From positions 1-64,000 of the forward strand of contig JBDVOA010000043.1 of NCBI GenBank assembly GCA_039969355.1: 64,000 nt of DNA. The letters are read 5' to 3'. A program made the translations under genes and the position numbers. The notes below the pieces were generated by a model. That model ran no database searches, was not told the DNA's origin, and worked only from the letters and a program-made list of their open reading frames with translations. This document shows positions 63,313 through 64,000 of the stretch, one piece after another (the first letter of the stretch is position 1; each line of letters opens with the position of its first letter). The DNA is from JL08 sp039969355 (lineage in GTDB: Bacteria; Pseudomonadota; Alphaproteobacteria; Rhodobacterales; Rhodobacteraceae).

Positions 63313-63973
63313 TTAAGAGTCAGCCTGTACGCCGTAGCCTGCAAACATGCGAAAGGTGTCGTCAATCTCGGCTTTTGTAAGCAACACCGGGTCACCGATC
63401 TGGAGTGCCTGATAATATTGGCGCGCAATTGCTTCTAGTTCGACGGCGCGCCACATCGCCTGCTCCATTCCATCCCCCATTGCCACCATGCCATGGTTGG
63501 CCATCAGGCACGCTGTTCGGCCCTCCAGTGCCTCCTCGACATTCTGCGCAAGCTCTTGCGAACCAAACGTTGCGTAGCGTGCACAACGTACATCCATGCC
63601 GCCGAATGCGGCGATCATGTAATGACATGACGGGATGGTTTTATTGAGCACTGCCAACGTGGTGCAATAGGTTGGGTGCGCATGGACAACAGCGGTTATA
63701 TTCAGACCGCTTTTTCAATGATAACCAGTGAAACCGCCATTCAGTCGACGGCTTCAACGGGCCATCCCAACTGTCAGGCATTTCACCAGACAGATCGATT
63801 GAGGCAATCATTTCCGGTGCAATTTGCACATATGGCATCGCGGAAGACGAGATCAGCATGCGATCTTTGTGGCGGACCGAAATATTGCCAGATGTTCCTT
63901 GATTTATTCCCGCTGCATTCATGGCAAGGCATGCTTCAATAATTTCGCGGCGGCGATCATCTTCTGTTGCCAT
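63313..63973 (-). pseudogene. Class II aldolase/adducin-family protein with two frameshifts
   Basis: The N-terminal part (MATEDDRRREIIEACLAMNA, NQGTSGNISVRHKDRM, STEWRFHW) runs from 63973 in one frame. The C-terminal part (NITAVVHAHPTYCTTLAVLN, with zinc His-Ala-His, then TACLMANHGMVAMGDGMEQA) runs to 63313 in another. The break at about 63700-63720 is explained by two single-base losses, one beside a TGG-TT and one in a run of five A. Either a recent pseudogene or sequencing errors in short runs. Intact relatives are metal-dependent fuculose-phosphate-type aldolases. Confidence 0.8.
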
Positions 63974-64000
63974 TGGGGTGTTCCCGTCTTTGTTCTGCCT

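Noticed and set aside
1..64000. CRISPR arrays, rRNA genes, replication origin
   Set aside because: No regularly spaced repeats, no rRNA-like sequence and no dnaA-box cluster or repABC genes were seen.

Overview
The window looks like a chromosomal (or chromid) segment of a marine alphaproteobacterium, most likely a Rhodobacterales/Roseobacter-group member. I infer this from TRAP, BCCT and LIV-type transporters, a rhizobial-style rhamnose ABC operon, a VPLPA-CTERM protein, short regulatory gaps and GC-rich third codon positions. No taxonomic marker gene was available to confirm it.

0-15.5 kb is an accessory region. It holds an AraC-family regulator and three tandem secreted DUF1254/DUF1214 proteins that share a newly visible 20-bp operator-like element. 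It also holds gene remnants (IS3 orfA start, VOC/glyoxalase tail), a GST/LysR pair, an HxlR regulator, a cupin, an MDR oxidoreductase and at least four copies of a dispersed intergenic repeat with a 71-bp indel-free core.

15.7-26.4 kb is a complete L-rhamnose locus. rhaD-rhaA lie on the minus strand, divergent from rhaR-rhaS-rhaT-rhaP-rhaQ-rhaU-rhaK. The layout is that of rhizobia, but the isomerase is of the E. coli RhaA type.

26.4-28.2 kb is a mobile-element scar: an IS66 TnpB fragment, a solitary P27-type phage terminase small subunit, the 3' part of a tRNA-Asn, and an intact tRNA-Lys. 28.2-31.5 kb is core-like: dapF (with a Ser at the second catalytic Cys position) overlapping mtaB, then a Crp/Fnr regulator. 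Just downstream of that regulator lies a perfect TGTGA-N6-TCACA site, a 50-aa ORF and a strongly structured RNA with a terminator.

31.5-39.3 kb is transport: a BCCT carrier paired with an orphan periplasmic binding protein, then a LysR-controlled TRAP operon with a universal stress protein. 39.4-45 kb holds a decayed amino-acid permease, a secreted caspase-like/peptidoglycan-binding/C-type-lectin fusion, a Slam-like outer-membrane protein and a CAP-domain lipoprotein. 45-49.9 kb is a small catabolic cluster (M20 hydrolase, M24 hydrolase, Asp/Glu racemase-family enzyme, Lrp regulator, diaminopropionate ammonia-lyase-like PLP enzyme).

50-60.4 kb couples a sodium-symporter/histidine-kinase fusion, a stand-alone receiver and an XRE/ScfR-like regulator to a divergent five-gene LIV-type ABC transporter. 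The window ends with a VPLPA-CTERM protein, a LysR/TauE pair and a frameshifted class II aldolase. Assignments rest on motif and family recognition by eye; no database search was run.
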